DNA from: Taenia hydatigena
Taxonomy: Eukaryota > Platyhelminthes > Cestoda > Cyclophyllidea > Taeniidae
Assembly: GCA_036345935.2 (NCBI GenBank)
Contig: JADWOT020000009.1
Location: 10,569,899-10,633,898, forward strand
Reading direction: 5' to 3'
Length of the DNA stretch: 64,000 nt
A program made the position numbers and the translations under genes. Below the pieces are notes generated by a model. The model worked only from the letters and a program-made list of their open reading frames with translations. It was not told the DNA's origin and did not search any database. Below, one piece after another: positions 38,621 to 51,460 of the stretch; the first letter of the stretch is position 1, and each line of letters begins with the position of its first letter.

Positions 38621-41600
38621 TATTTTCAGGTGATTTGTATGGTATCATAGCGTGCTTGGGAAATCATAGCCGGTGTGAAACTCAAGAACTCCTTAAAAAA
38701 CATGGCAATTACCAGCGGCAAGTTTGTCATTTTACTTATTCGTAAGCAAGATTCAAAATAATTAAAATTCTCTTGCTACATGCACACAAATGGGACGATT
38801 CAATTTCCTTACCAGCATCCAAGAGTCACATTACTGTGTCAATCTATAATAGTCGCTTAGGGAACAGTTTATTTGAGCTGAGGAAAGAAAAATTAAGCGT
38901 GGAATATTTTTGATTTGCTGATAGCAGCAATTTGTAATTTTCTAGCTGCAAGTGAACTTGTTAAAAGAACTCATTCCAGGTTTTGTCAAAGTAGAGCAAT
39001 AAAGCACATTGGCGCAATAGTTAAATTACTCTTAAAACCGTTTTGGTAAAATGTTAATTTAATGTTTGAATTTTATTTGGTAAACACTATTGCCATCATT
39101 CCTTCCCTCTAAGCTCTGTACTTTACAATGGTCTGCTTCTTGAATTAAAACAGCATGTCTGGAAAAATAGCCTCTTGATTATTCTTGCAACAAATTACGG
39201 ATGAAGGCATCGCCTTAAAACACTTTCGTTATACCGCATTGAGATTGCATTTTGCGGCCACCTCTAATGTCCTTGAACCTCAGATTTCCCTGGGTGATGT
39301 ACTGCGTACTTTAAATGGAAAAGTGAAGATTTGAAATCATGCGGGCCTACTCGTGGATTGGTCAGTCTTCCTTTAATGGTTTAGCTATTACATTAAATGG
39401 CAGTTCACAGGTGTGAAACTTTTCGGTTTAATATCGAATAGATAACTCATCATAAACACAACCCCCCAAAACTTAGTAGTCTTCGATTTCATTGTTTGTT
39501 TATGTTTGCATCATGCTAGTATAGTGAGTCAGTTACCAAGCCTTTGTTTACGCGCTAGGGTGCTAGATATGGCAAACTTTACTCCTCCGATAGGATAGCC
39601 CTACTAATGCACTTGCGATTTTGATTGGCGTAAGTCAGAGACTCACAATGGCCAATGGGAGCAAAGGCTAGAGCACACCACGCTGAGAGCATTCATATAT
39701 TGTGAGCTTGTCCCTTTCAGTTTCAAACTCATCGGACCCATAGATTAACGCTGATCTCGCGGCAGTTATAATACATATGAATCTCACTTCAAGGTGTCAC
39801 ACAGGGTTGTCAAGAGGGAGTTGAAGGAATAAAGGCGTCTTGTGGTTTGTCATTCTCTTGCATTCTTTTCACCTCGAATGGAGTATTTTCGCATTACTTG
39901 AAAATACTTTGACGTGGAAGTAAGTAAAGATGTTTGTGATTTTTTTAGACTTCTCTATTCATGCTCATCTATACTTGTAAATTTAAAAAAAAAACGTCAT
40001 GCGAGTGCAGAGATGGGCTAGTGCACCTTCCCCATCTCCTAAAATGGAGCAGTAGACAGTAGGAGAGGCTTCCCACTTACTAGGCACAAACATATGCCAG
40101 CTTGTGACAAGTCGCGTCTACCCCAAAAGCCACGTAGACCCGAGCCTAGTAACGCCAACGTGTGACATTAACCGCACATACAGACACTTCATCTCTGCGC
40201 GTATAGAGGACATTTAGGCTACCCCAAAGGTGACCACCATCATAAAACCGTCATGCGTCGGTCGCATGCACATTGGCACCTGTTCTTCGATTAACTGCGT
40301 GTGCGTACATCCGTGAGAGGACTTATTAAAAAGATGCGCTCCCGCCTGTCATATGCTTCAAGTGCAGTCGTGCATGCGAGCGTGCACATTTACCTAATTA
40401 CACGTCAACCAATCGATTACCCAGATGCCACCTGTACGCGCGCACCTTCACGCACCCACGCACATCTCTGCACACACAGTGGGTGAGGCCTGATAGATGC
40501 GGTGGCGTGTGGCGGAACGGGGGAAGGGGGAGGTGGGGGTGAGAGGCCGCGGTTCAAGTGCAAATGCCATGCGCGAGTGCGTGCACACACAGACACACAC
40601 GCACGCGAGCGGGTGGGGCTCCTTGTGATGGACGCTGTCGCAATTTGTAATGCAGCGAGCGCGTTTTCACTGTGAAAAATACTGCCTATGCCATGTCCGT
40701 CCGTCTGTGTGTGCGCGCCACGTACAAGTGACTCTTCTTTTTTGTGTGTGTGTTTACATTAGCGGTGAGGGGACAGAGAGAGAGAGGGAGGAGGGGTAGG
40801 GGAGCGTCGCTCTATCATTGCTGCAGTGAGAAAGGGGGGAAGAGGAGGTCGTCTATTAGTCACAACCACTACTTTCTCGAAATTCAAGTGCTTTATATGC
40901 CTTCTGATTTATGCAGCATGTGTGCTACATTTCTAGCCCGCTTAAACCATGACCGGTTTTGCTGACTTATGTCATTTGATTCTTTTTTCTTGGAATCTCA
41001 GTTGCAAACCATTATCAACAAGCTTATAGAACAGTAAAGAGTAATTCCTGTGAAAAGCCTCGGTATTTTTACGCCTTCTGAGTATCCAAACATTCAGGCT
41101 TTTCAAGTCTTGTGAATAAACCAGTGACAAGCGTAACTATTTAATCGAGATCTACCAACATATTATTTTACATAAATTCATGTGATAATTTAAGTAGGTT
41201 GACATTTAAGGCTCAGAATTAAGCTTTTATTAATGGAAGTCAATTTAAAATGGCGAAAGGGAACCGCAGAACCTAATTGATGAGTGAGGCCTTAATCTGC
41301 AGTTAATCACAGCCCTCACTATACCTGATTCTTTGCCTTCTTATTAAGCTCTGACCCATCGAACGGTTCATCTCTGTTGAAGCAAATGGATTCTCATTGT
41401 CGCAAAAAGACTCAGCAGGCCATTTGTATCTTATACCAGGCTGGAGAGCATAGAGAATTAATTTTATTTTATTCTGAAATGTAATTTTAATGCGACTTTT
41501 GCCGTGCACTTGAAAAGGTTTCTCATCTGTTCGTGTGCTCTCAGAGACAGTCCAACTGCATCGGCCTCATTTTCGTCCGGACGTATGCCAATTCTCATGG

Positions 41601-42711
41601 CCCTCCTCGCCAGCCCCTCCTTCCCCCCTTAACAACCCTATCGCATTTGGCAGGCATTGTTTATCTTATAATTTCACAGTCGAAGAAGAAGCGAATGTAG
41701 GAGGTGGAGGGTTATCGTCCAAGTTTTATCACAGGCACCACATAAATGGCGGTCTTCCAGTTAGTCGCGGCGACTTCACGCACACCATCATTACGAATGA
41801 ATGCAGAGTAAATTTTAAGGTTGTAGGGAGCCCCTAATTGCGTCGCAAACAAGAATAATTAGGAATAATAAATCTAGTAAATTTTTTTTATTCAACATAG
41901 TCAAACTGCTTTTAAGGTATCATTTGGATGTAAGTAAAACCGTTCAAACAAACCATTAATAAACACTGCATTGTTCAAAGGGTAAAATTACCTAGAAATC
42001 CCTTATTTTTACTTATTTCTGTCAAATGAAAGTTGCACTTACTTTTACCATTCATATTAACATAGGAAAATTCATCTTGAAGGTCACGAATTTGTCTGAG
42101 GGTGCTTTTGGGAGCCAATCAGTTCAAAATGAGTACAATCTAATTAAGGATGGAGAAAGACTACTTCAATATCAATCCAGACGAGGCAAGGATAGCAACG
42201 ATGGAACGAGAAGTGTATCAAATGAGCCAGCTGGATCACTGAACCACACTTGAAATGACCTCCGTCGTTGGTGCCAAAGGCGCCTCCCTCAAAGTAATTA
42301 AGGAACCTTATGATAAACTTTCATTTACGCTGGAATTCTAGTGATTTCAATAGCCCCTAACACTAAAATGAATATTTTCTGTTTTAATTTTTTGCTTATT
42401 TTAAACACAGGTGCCTCCTCTATATTTTGAATTATATATATATCCTATAATTAACCATCGTGAGTTGGAAGTTTGGATAAAAGGGTGCTTAGAAGGCAAG
42501 ATTCCTCCTCCTCAGGGAGAGGCAGAGGCGCATTAGGAATGCTCCATTGACCCTAAACTCGATAAAGCCTCTTCCATTGCAGTTACCGCAATAATGTAGT
42601 CGCCACTAAAGTAGTGTTGAATCTTATCACAGGGAATTAGGGGGCAAGCAAACACGACAATCAAACGACTTGCAAATCAAAGCAAATTTGGTCTGTAGTC
42701 GGAAGCACCGA

Positions 42712-43287
42712 TTAAGAATTAACCAACCACTCCTTTTTACGAATAGTGCAGCAAAACCGAGATTTCATTTTTTGTTGATGCTTATGACACTCCTGAAAAA
42801 AATTACATGAGAATTTAGAGTTTGGTGGTGAAATTGATGCATCGACCACTGTCTGTGCCTGTAAGAAACTTGAACAGAATGTGAGCGCATGCATGGTGCT
42901 GATCGTTATCATTATTCTAGGGGTCCAAAGTTTCAGGGTTGAAAGCAAACGAACAGTATGTGATGAGTTATTAAATGAAATTCTGACCAGCCGGAAAGTT
43001 GATTGCTTGTCAATGTAATTTTCAATTTCCTTAGTATCTTCACAATAGTTGAGATTCCTATTTGAGGCATTTGAAAGTCGGCCATCTTTTAAAATCGTCA
43101 AACTTGAAACGAGAATATAATAGCCTTTGTGAAAAGTATGTGAAGTTATTTTCATTCCTGACACTTTATTATCAGTCGTTAACTTTCGGGGAGGCGACAG
43201 GGGAGAGGTGAGAAAGTGTGCCTTCATTGAAGGGGCTCCGGAAGTAAGAGGCTGAGGAGATAGAGGAGGAGGTGTCTCCCATAACAT
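42712..43287 (-). other. Orphan 191-codon open frame
   Basis: The longest open frame between FoxF and NCoR. The product is Ser/Thr/Pro-rich at the N-terminus, has no recognisable domain and no signal or membrane segment. It may be chance. A 121-codon - strand frame at 43717-44082 is similar in status. Confidence 0.15.
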
Positions 43288-43314
43288 CGTTTATGTTCAC
43301 TCACCTTTCCTCAG

Positions 43315-43453
43315 CATCAATTTATCTTTGGAATCATGGGACCGGATGCGCAACGCTGATGGCAGGACGGCTGAACGGTCACATCCGGATCATGGTGCAG
43401 CGCTGGAGCAGCTGTTGGCTCCTCGAATCATAACTCCTCCTTCTCCTACGCAG
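43315..43453 (+). other. Candidate orphan exon
   Basis: A 139-base segment between CCTTTCCTCAG and CAG/GTGACA. One frame is open throughout (ESWDRMRNADGRTAERSHP) and of coding-like composition. No partner exon was identified. Confidence 0.2.
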
Positions 43454-46400
43454 GTGACAGAGCCACGATGGCATTTCCTGTTTACATTTTGGATTGCGAG
43501 ATAAAAACTCCACGTCGGGGGACCCCCGCGCACACTTAGTAGACGAATTCATAGGACACTACCATGTGCACACGGCCATAAAAATATGCTCATTTCACTG
43601 ATGAATTGACTTTAATAGCCTTATCATAAGATGAAACAGGCGTTCTCATGTCGTAAACTTTGAAGTCCTCCATCCGATTAATTATCGCCTTTCTTCCCAC
43701 GTGTTGACATCACTCCCTAGGGCGGTGTGTCGCGTGGCCTCCCACCTCCAAGGCTTACGCTGAAAAATGCATGTTCCCATACATTCACCTCTTCGCCTCT
43801 GTCCCCGTTCCCACCTTCAACAAACTTTTCACCCTCACATGGCACTTCGGGCTCTGAGACGAACTCCTCGAAAGCCAGCGTCTTACAATGAAGGTGACCC
43901 GGCAGCATTCTTGCTTGTAGACCTGATGACCGGAGTAAAATCGTTTTTACCCTATTAAAGGGTAGTGCTAGATGTTTGAAAATTCTATTTTGAAATTTAA
44001 GGAACATATCCATTTCATGGTCTGACCCTTCAGAGTGTTCGCGCATGACGATCACCGTTCTTGGGGTGAAACAGTCTTTCAAAAGTCAAAAATTAATTCC
44101 AATTCAGCAATAACTTACCAAAGATCAGATTCTGTGTAATTAGAACTCGGGTCCGCTTCTACTTACATCAGTTAGATCACACATAATTTGTGTGGTTTTT
44201 CATTTTACTCTTCGTGCTGCTCACAAAAACCCAAGAAAGTTAAAGTAATGTATAACACCGAGTTTTCCGTGTCTTGCAGCGCACTGACACCTCTCGTCAA
44301 TGGCGCAGCTGAAAGACGAATGGGTTCGATTAGCTCTTACTGGGAGGTTTCTGATCCTAAACAAGTTTTCTTTCCTGAATGTCATAAAACTTGCATCATT
44401 TAATCGTTACGACACGTGTGACCACCTACAAAACTTACGGTGACCGTATTTGAAAGACCTTTGCCGTGGCTGTAAATGCGTCATGTGTTTCATTTGATGG
44501 GCAGCAAAGTGCCAATAACCCGAATTACACTTCCAGACAGTGCGCTACTTTTAAGCCTACTTCAAGAATTTTATCAGAAGTCATTTACTAGAACGAGAAG
44601 AACCCAGTTTCCACCTAAGTTGCATGAAAATGGGATTTAAGCATAGTAAATTGCCATTCTACAGCGTGGCCTTTGGGCCTGGCTAGTAGTCATCTAGGCC
44701 TTTTGTAAGCTGGGAAGGCGAGTTCTTTAGAGCACTTTGACAACTTTGCGCCTTTATAGAAGACTCGAAGCGCTGTAGAACAAAGTAGTTATTTTCCGGC
44801 CTCCAGTTAGTGCCACTATTTGGGGCTTTAAAAACGGGCTTATTAAAACGGTTAATTGAGAATCAAATGCTTTCTATTATTTAAACGCAGGTTTAAGGAA
44901 TATTTGCAAAAAACAAGTCAGGATATTAGTAATGCGAGTGGTTTAAAAGGATAATGACTAAAAGCGATGGCTTGGTGCTTGGAATGGAAAACTTTTTCCT
45001 AGGTGCCTTCCCCTTCACCGAAAACCACCTCTAGATTACCCCGCCCTATTTGAACTGTTAAAGTGAATGAAAAAATTAAGGTTTTGCGATTAACAAAGTG
45101 ATGTGAATAACTAGGGTTTGTCATTAGTCACATCATCTGGTTAAGCCACAGCCAAGGGGAGAGGGTAGTTAAAATCCACCCAAATGACAAATTCTACAGC
45201 AAAAGGTAATAAAACTAATACGCCCACATTCCACCATTCCGCCCTTCTCTCCCTCTACCCTCCTCTGCCTCCACTCCTCCCTGGTGTCCTGGCTGCCTTC
45301 GATCCGCCAGGATGTTGTGCTTCTCAGGGGGTTGGGGAGCTTCTCGCAATAACTGTGTCCCTTCATTCCTCCGCTCCGCTCTACAGTGAACATCTGTCGC
45401 GTGTGGATGGGTGAAGGGGTGTGCACACCGTTAAGAAAATAGAGGAAACTCGAAGTCTTCATGTGGCTTCCAGGGTGGTGGTGCAGCGACATATACAACA
45501 CACGTACATAAGTCGTGATTCTTTATTGTTTTAACCGTGTGATTGAAGAGGCTCCTCCACCTGCATTCGCTTGAGTTTCAATTTCCTGCAGGACAATATT
45601 CGATTAGGCGGGTTAGTTATGCTAAAGGCTTCGCTAAAGGTCCACCAACCCTTCTTAGTTAGGATGTTAAATCTTTTAACATTGTCAAGGTGAAATTGGG
45701 CGATAAAATTGGATCCGACTTGTGGTCGTAATTTCTAGGTGCCGAAAATATCTGCATTAGGTCACTTTTGTACCGTCAAAAGGCTGGGTTCCGCACTTTG
45801 AATCAGATAATAATTATATTTAGCAGTATTTTGGTGTACATACAAATTCATTTGCATTGAAATACTATTGATAGGGAAACAGTGAACAACAGGTGAGAAG
45901 AAATGTCTTGCTTAGGTCTGGAATTCAGAAATGATAATTTCAAGTACGTGTATGGACGGCGGAATGTGGATGCATCAATTATGAGCAGATGTGAGCTGGA
46001 AGATTAGTAATTTCTCAACAAAATTCTCAGCACGAACTGCGAGGGCCTTAAACGCACAAGAAATACCCACTTTTTGAATCAATTCTTCGTGCACTGAGTC
46101 CACGAGGAAGGTTTTGGAGGTTTACCACAGTCAAGCCTTCCAGCGATGTTTGATTTTGGCAAAAAAGATGATCTAAAAGATTTGGTTGAAGAGATCGGGT
46201 AAAACGTGATAAAATTGCTAGCTGACTTATTTAGTCATTGGTTAGGAATGAGGGGAGTTCCTCCCTCCAATTAGGCCTGAAAACAGCGATTAAACATCTG
46301 GCGGGTTTCCGGAAACTACCTTTAGCCAATTTCAGCATTGATTTTATTACCATAGTAAAGTAAGCTTCTGAATCATAGGTTTCAGTGGCCATCAATCTCC

Positions 46401-47899
46401 AATCAAAATCCCACACTGCTGCCAGATGGTGCCATCAAGGCGGTGAATGGTTGCGATCACCAGCGTGCGTCAAACTCACGTTTATGCTTTACCCATTCAA
46501 TTGCGGTTCATCTGGTAACTACAAAAGACGTGGATGTGTCTTAAAGAAGTGCATTTTCAACTTGGTGACTGCAGAGGCTTAAAACAAGCTTTGTTGATAG
46601 TAGAGTCGTGTGGTGATGCATGACACACGAATACACACGCACATACCAGAATATCGCGGTCTAGTCACTTCGGTTGAGGGAGTACGAGGGTGAAGACATG
46701 AAAAATAGTGATGTTTATGTATGTAGGCGAGTGGGTAGGTGTATGCCAGTGCCTGTGTTCAGCCTTGTGCGGCCGCCAAAACCACCGCCGCCACCACCAC
46801 CAGCATCACATCATATACTCTCATGGCGTACAATGACGTGACGAAATGAATTACCAGCCAAATCACTCACCCACACTTTTGATTGTGCCTACAAAGGCTA
46901 CTTTCAGTGTGCCATCTCAACCAACGCAAAAAGACTCGTCCAAATTGCGATTAGTTTTGGTTTCTAGCGTCAATAAGGAGTGTTACAACAGTGAACGTAG
47001 ATTCGGTGCCTTCGAGAATCAGCCCCATCGTAGTTTCATCAAATTTAGATATTAAAGAGATAATCTACGTAAGACAAACTTAAAAATAGATTTTGATGCT
47101 TCACTTTGTGTCCAGTGGGTCCTTGAGTTAACCATCTCTGTGGTGAGTGTGACCAATTTCCCTTACCATGGATCAAGCTCTATCACTCCCTTTGTGGTCA
47201 TACCATGGAAAATGATTTTAAGAGTATTTCTCTTATCCATGTATTGCCAGTGCTAGCACTGAGAAAATCAACTGACAATGATGTACCGAACTAATTCAAG
47301 GGATGGTGTTAAGCAATGCCTTTACTCAACACATTTTCATTCGTTCCACTGACGGTCCTTGAAAATAATTGGCATTCATTGGTTTATAGATTTACGATCC
47401 AAATTGACCTTAACTGTTTGTTTCATTAAAGCTCATATTTGAACGCCTATAACATTCCCACGTCAAGATTTTACATTATAATGGCTAGATTTTAACAGTT
47501 GGATGCCATTTTTACAAGGAATTTTGATTGCCTCGACGTGTTCATACTGACAGTTGCCTTACCACCTCTCGTATAATGTATTTTCTGACGTCCAGTAGCA
47601 TTTATTGGTGTGTCTTTAAGTACCATATCTGTTGACTAGATAGTTTCCATGCCTACAGCCGTGGCGTATATCCAAGAGAACCAGAAAACAATCTTATGGG
47701 CATTGGTTGTGTTTGCCACGTCATTCGCAGTTGAGGCCTCAAGAGCTCATTATATTCTAAAATTCCTTGCCCAAAACACCTGATTATCGGGTGTAGGAGA
47801 CAATTGCACCTGTCCACAGGTGGTGGTCATGACCATCATACCCTTAAGCAGCTACAAACACGCATAATTTTACAACAAGGACAGTCGCGGGGCCAAGAT
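43454..47899. other. Gene-poor region
   Basis: About 4.4 kb without a supported gene. Short open frames, including 46846-47055, lack recognisable domains. A CCR-type triplet run sits near 46.78 kb. Confidence 0.45.
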
Positions 47900-47919
47900 A
47901 CAGACGTGTTGCTAGGCTA

Positions 47920-48130
47920 AGAGCCGGTTACCTTGGCTCCCCTCTCATCCTCCAGCAGGTGTTTCTGTTTTGATAACACACCATCCCCGACCCTGGCGCC
48001 CGGATAAATGGAGGTGGTAAAATTGATGTCCCACCCCGTCGCACAATGGGGGAGGGACCGGGCGGGGCGCGGTGGAAGAGTGAAAGTGGAGAGGGGAGAC
48101 AAAGGCACCCCTCACATCGTGGCTTAGCCA
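47920..48130. promoter_or_regulatory. GC-rich block with GC box, possible promoter
   Basis: A locally GC-rich stretch contains GGGCGGGGC at 48060-48068, an Sp1-type GC box. It lies about 280 bases upstream of the exon at 48342 and may be the promoter of that gene. Confidence 0.3.
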
Positions 48131-48341
48131 CCACAACCACATGTACACCTCATGATTAGCAAAAAATGGGATATTTGTATTGGGGTCACAAGTGTTGCTT
48201 AGGCCTGCAGAGTTAATGAAAAGAATTTATTTTTCAGGCCTACTAGCACTAACAGCGTCTCAGTGGTGTCAAACACAGGAGAAAAGTAATTTATCTACCT
48301 TCCATTATTAATCGAAATTGTTTTTCTGTGTGTCCCTACAG

Positions 48342-48860
48342 TTTAGTAAATGCAGAGAAGGGCTAGTCATCAATAGGACAGTGGTCAGACTTACTGATGT
48401 TTATGCTTTGGAAGCTCGCAAGGGCAAAACTAAGAAGGTAAGTTGAAACTGCATAAATAAATACAATTGATTTCATGCCCTTGGACAAAATAGTGGGATT
48501 TCAAAAAGGGAGGCTAAATTTTTAATACGCCTTTTAATTCGGTGTTTTGGTCATGCTGGAGATTAAGACTCCGCCATTGTGCTTCCACCAGGCGGCGTGA
48601 CCTCCGAGCTGTGCTGATTGCCTTAGTTCTTCTGTACACCAGTAATGTATCTTCTGCTATACTCCTGTGACTGCTTCTGTCTTTAGAGAAGACGCGGGTG
48701 CTACACTACATTCAATTAAAATGCACAATCTGCATTTTTGGTGCAAATAATTGCGTAATAAAGCTGTAAGTAAGGCAGCGGGCATCATGGCGTCAATCGA
48801 AGGACTTGTTTATTAAAATGTGTCATTTTTTTACAGAAACCTGAATCAAGCGACTGGTGA
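48342..48860 (+). CDS. Unidentified small gene, last two exons
   Basis: Exon 48342-48437 (32 codons) lies between a strong acceptor (GTCCCTACAG) and donor (AAG/GTAAGT) and is open in only one frame: INRRTV-type text reading LVINRTVVRLTDVYALEARK. The last exon, 48837-48860, follows TTTTTTTACAG and joins in phase to give the C-terminus GKTKKKPESSDW and a TGA. AATAAA lies at 49030. I do not recognise the family; the Lys-rich end followed by an acidic-Trp tail is distinctive. Upstream exons and the start were not found. Splice-site quality and phase agreement are the support. Confidence 0.4.
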
Positions 48861-49029
48861 ATTTTATGCTATCGACGATAGATATCGTGGAATCCTAGTT
48901 TTGACCAGATGCCGTACTTGACTGATGTCTAATTGAAACACATTCCAGGATCTTTCAGGCAGTATACAAGTAAGACGACTTTAACCCTGATTTATTTAAA
49001 AAGTCAGACATTTTCTTATGATGAGCGTC

Positions 49030-49035
49030 AATAAA
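49030..49035 (+). terminator. Polyadenylation signal of the small gene at 48.3-48.9 kb
   Basis: AATAAA 170 bases after the predicted TGA. Confidence 0.3.
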
Positions 49036-49815
49036 ATCGTGTAAATATTGATACTGACTAAGGTGTTTAAGACTTAGGGCGCTACTTTGATGCCAGAGAA
49101 ACCTAAGCTCGGTTCTAGAGGATAAATACGCCAAATACGACAAAGGAAAGGCGTCTGCTGCGGATAAGAGAATTCGTCAAGATCCTTATCACACAGTTTA
49201 AAAATGACCACTACCTTCAGCAACTACCTCCGTTCTGTGTACTTTAGGAATAGCGCTGAAAACCGAAGCAACACTAGCCGCAAACCATCTGGTGGGGTTT
49301 GTTATGGAGCTGCCAATTAAGTAGGTAGAGGATACTTCTACCGCTCCACCGGTGGGATAGAGCCCAGAGAGATTATAAGTGGCCGACACCGAAGTGAAAA
49401 CAAGTGGCAAGGAGGAACGGATGCAAAATTATACTCCCATGAAAACGTTATTAGCCCAGGCATTTAGTAAATAAGTCAACTTTTTAGGTCAGTGTCCTTA
49501 AGACTAATGATGGACATAGGAGATGACAAACACGTTTTATTTTTCCTTAACACAGTTCCCAAACGGGAAAAGAAACTCCAGATCCAGTGGAGTTGCCAAC
49601 ATTGACAAATGACGTTGCGGTTAAGAATCTTCTCAATTGAAATCAAATGTGACGGCTGGCGCAGTTATTTTATTGGAGTTTTTCTCACACCACCGACTAG
49701 ATTTTCACAGTTGATACGGGAGGTCGACTGTGAGAAGCGCAGGGGACTAGACTGCTTATTTATTTAACACTTTCCTGTTGTTATGAGGACATATAAGGCT
49801 CTGCAACATGCACTG

Positions 49816-49922
49816 CGGACCGTGCCAGTAGCCATTCAGCCCTTCTCTACGTCGGCGATACACATTTTAACCTAGCATTATTACTTTTTTTCCGACTTCA
49901 GGAAAGATCCCGGGTGATGCAG
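49816..49922. repeat. Degenerate repeat, copy 1
   Basis: Shares AGCCCTTC (49838), an ACG..GGCGATACA block and CAGGAAAGA (49899) with copy 2, at nearly the same spacing (61 versus 59 bases). Confidence 0.5.
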
Positions 49923-50935
49923 TCATTCATTTTGATCATTGTGTAGTTTTAATCCCTTTTTTGACAAGCCAATTCCGCATTAAATGAAGCTAAGCTAATG
50001 ATTATTTTAAAAACATTCAAGGAAATGGAAAAGTGACGACGGATGCTTACGGATGCCGAGGCTAGAGGCCTCCCAAGCCATCCAATCCTCGTGATTTCAA
50101 CACGTACTAGAACTTAAAAGGGAAATAAAGATTGCAACTTTTAACCGCCAATCCACCAGAAAGGTAGCCGAATTGTTTTATAAGGTTATTAGTAAGGGAA
50201 CAGATTAGCATTAATGGAGGGACTGCATATAGGCATACTTAGCTGTCCATTTCACGGACACCTGAAATCGCGGTAAATGTCAGCAAAAGTACTTCATGTG
50301 ATGGTGCAGTATTAGAGAAGGGTTGCAGTGAGCCGGTGCCAGGGCGGCCTGATTACTAGAGTAAATACGCAGAGGCCTTTAAAATCAGGTCCTCAACACG
50401 GACCACTTTAGAGGGCTTAAGGTCTCACTGAAGTGACCTCTTACAGGTGACCTTACTTCAAAGTGAACCCGTTTTTTGCGATTGCGCCTCATGTATACAA
50501 TGCATGCAACCGTAAATTCCGTCTCGCATCTGACCATTTGACCAAATTCTTCTTTGTCGATGCCCTCTTCGCCTCAATTATTCGTTTGAATATCAAAATA
50601 TGTTATTAATTAATGCATGCCATTTAGAAATTTCTCCTCAACATTTCTTAAAGTGACTACGCAGATAATCATTTCTTTATAAGGGGAAGATTTTAGGTTG
50701 GAAACGCGTTTCGGTCACTTATGTTGCTCGGCCGATTTTGCGGTTTCCTTGTGATACCTGAATGTGCTACTTATGAAAGTAACTTTTATAGCATTTGAGA
50801 AAGTAGGATTCAGTTAGCTGAATAAAACAAGACACGGTCATCCAATATGCAACACTTTAGCAGATCGTTGACTCTTCTTTCCAGTTACGCTGGTACTTAA
50901 GGCACAATTAAAGTAGTTTCGATGATCACCATGGC

Positions 50936-51042
50936 TTCTGGGGCATTCAAGTAGCCTGTCAGCCCTTCCGCACGTTGGCAATACATTTTCTGTTTTGGTT
51001 TTTTGCCTCTTCTTGTCATCAGGAAAGACTTGGGCAGTGCAA
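50936..51042. repeat. Degenerate repeat, copy 2
   Basis: Contains AGCCCTTC (50961), CACGTTGGCAATACA, a T-rich middle and CAGGAAAGA (51020), in the same order and orientation as copy 1. Confidence 0.5.
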
Positions 51043-51360
51043 AAACTATTTCAAATAAGCGTAACGCGTCACCTAACGTCGATAGGAGGAACATCCCTGG
51101 CTCAAAATGTGTAATGATCTACACTTAGTCCACCTTTTTGTGAACCATATTTTATTTTACATTATTTTTATCGTTGGAAAACATAGGATTCCCAATATTT
51201 AGATGGTGAGTCAGTCGCATAACATCACAGGCAGCTCAAAATAACACAAGGATTAAAGGATATTACCTGCAATGTAGTGATTGCTTGTTAGAACTCTCAG
51301 ATTTATAAAGGGTTTACTTGGGTACTCCTCTAATTTATCTTTCCCGGGTGGACTGGCCTT

Positions 51361-51460
51361 GAGGCCACGCCAACAGCCCCAAGCCCTTCTGCACGCCAAA
51401 TACGTATATTCTACTCAAGTATTATGACTTTTTTGTCTTTGGGAAGTCTAGGAGCGCTAT
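51361..51460. repeat. Degenerate repeat, copy 3
   Basis: Contains AGCCCTTC (51382), GCACGCCAAATAC, a T-rich middle and a diverged GGGAAGTCTAGGAG end. The three copies lie within 1.7 kb in the same orientation, as for an old non-coding mobile element or a dispersed tandem duplication. Confidence 0.45.

Larger units (their letters stand above)
36671..42711. other. Long non-coding region upstream of FoxF
   Basis: About 6 kb with no supported coding exon. It holds CCAAT clusters (37445-37594 and 39624-39656), a GC-rich island near 38.4-38.6 kb, and CA/GT- and GA-rich simple sequence near 40.56-40.85 kb. Open frames here are short and without recognisable domains. Confidence 0.45.

Noticed and set aside
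45169..45501. 110-codon - strand open frame
   Set aside because: Pyrimidine-rich low-complexity sequence with no recognisable domain.
49198..49410. 70-codon - strand open frame, Ser/Val-rich
   Set aside because: No domain, splice context or repeat identity to support it.
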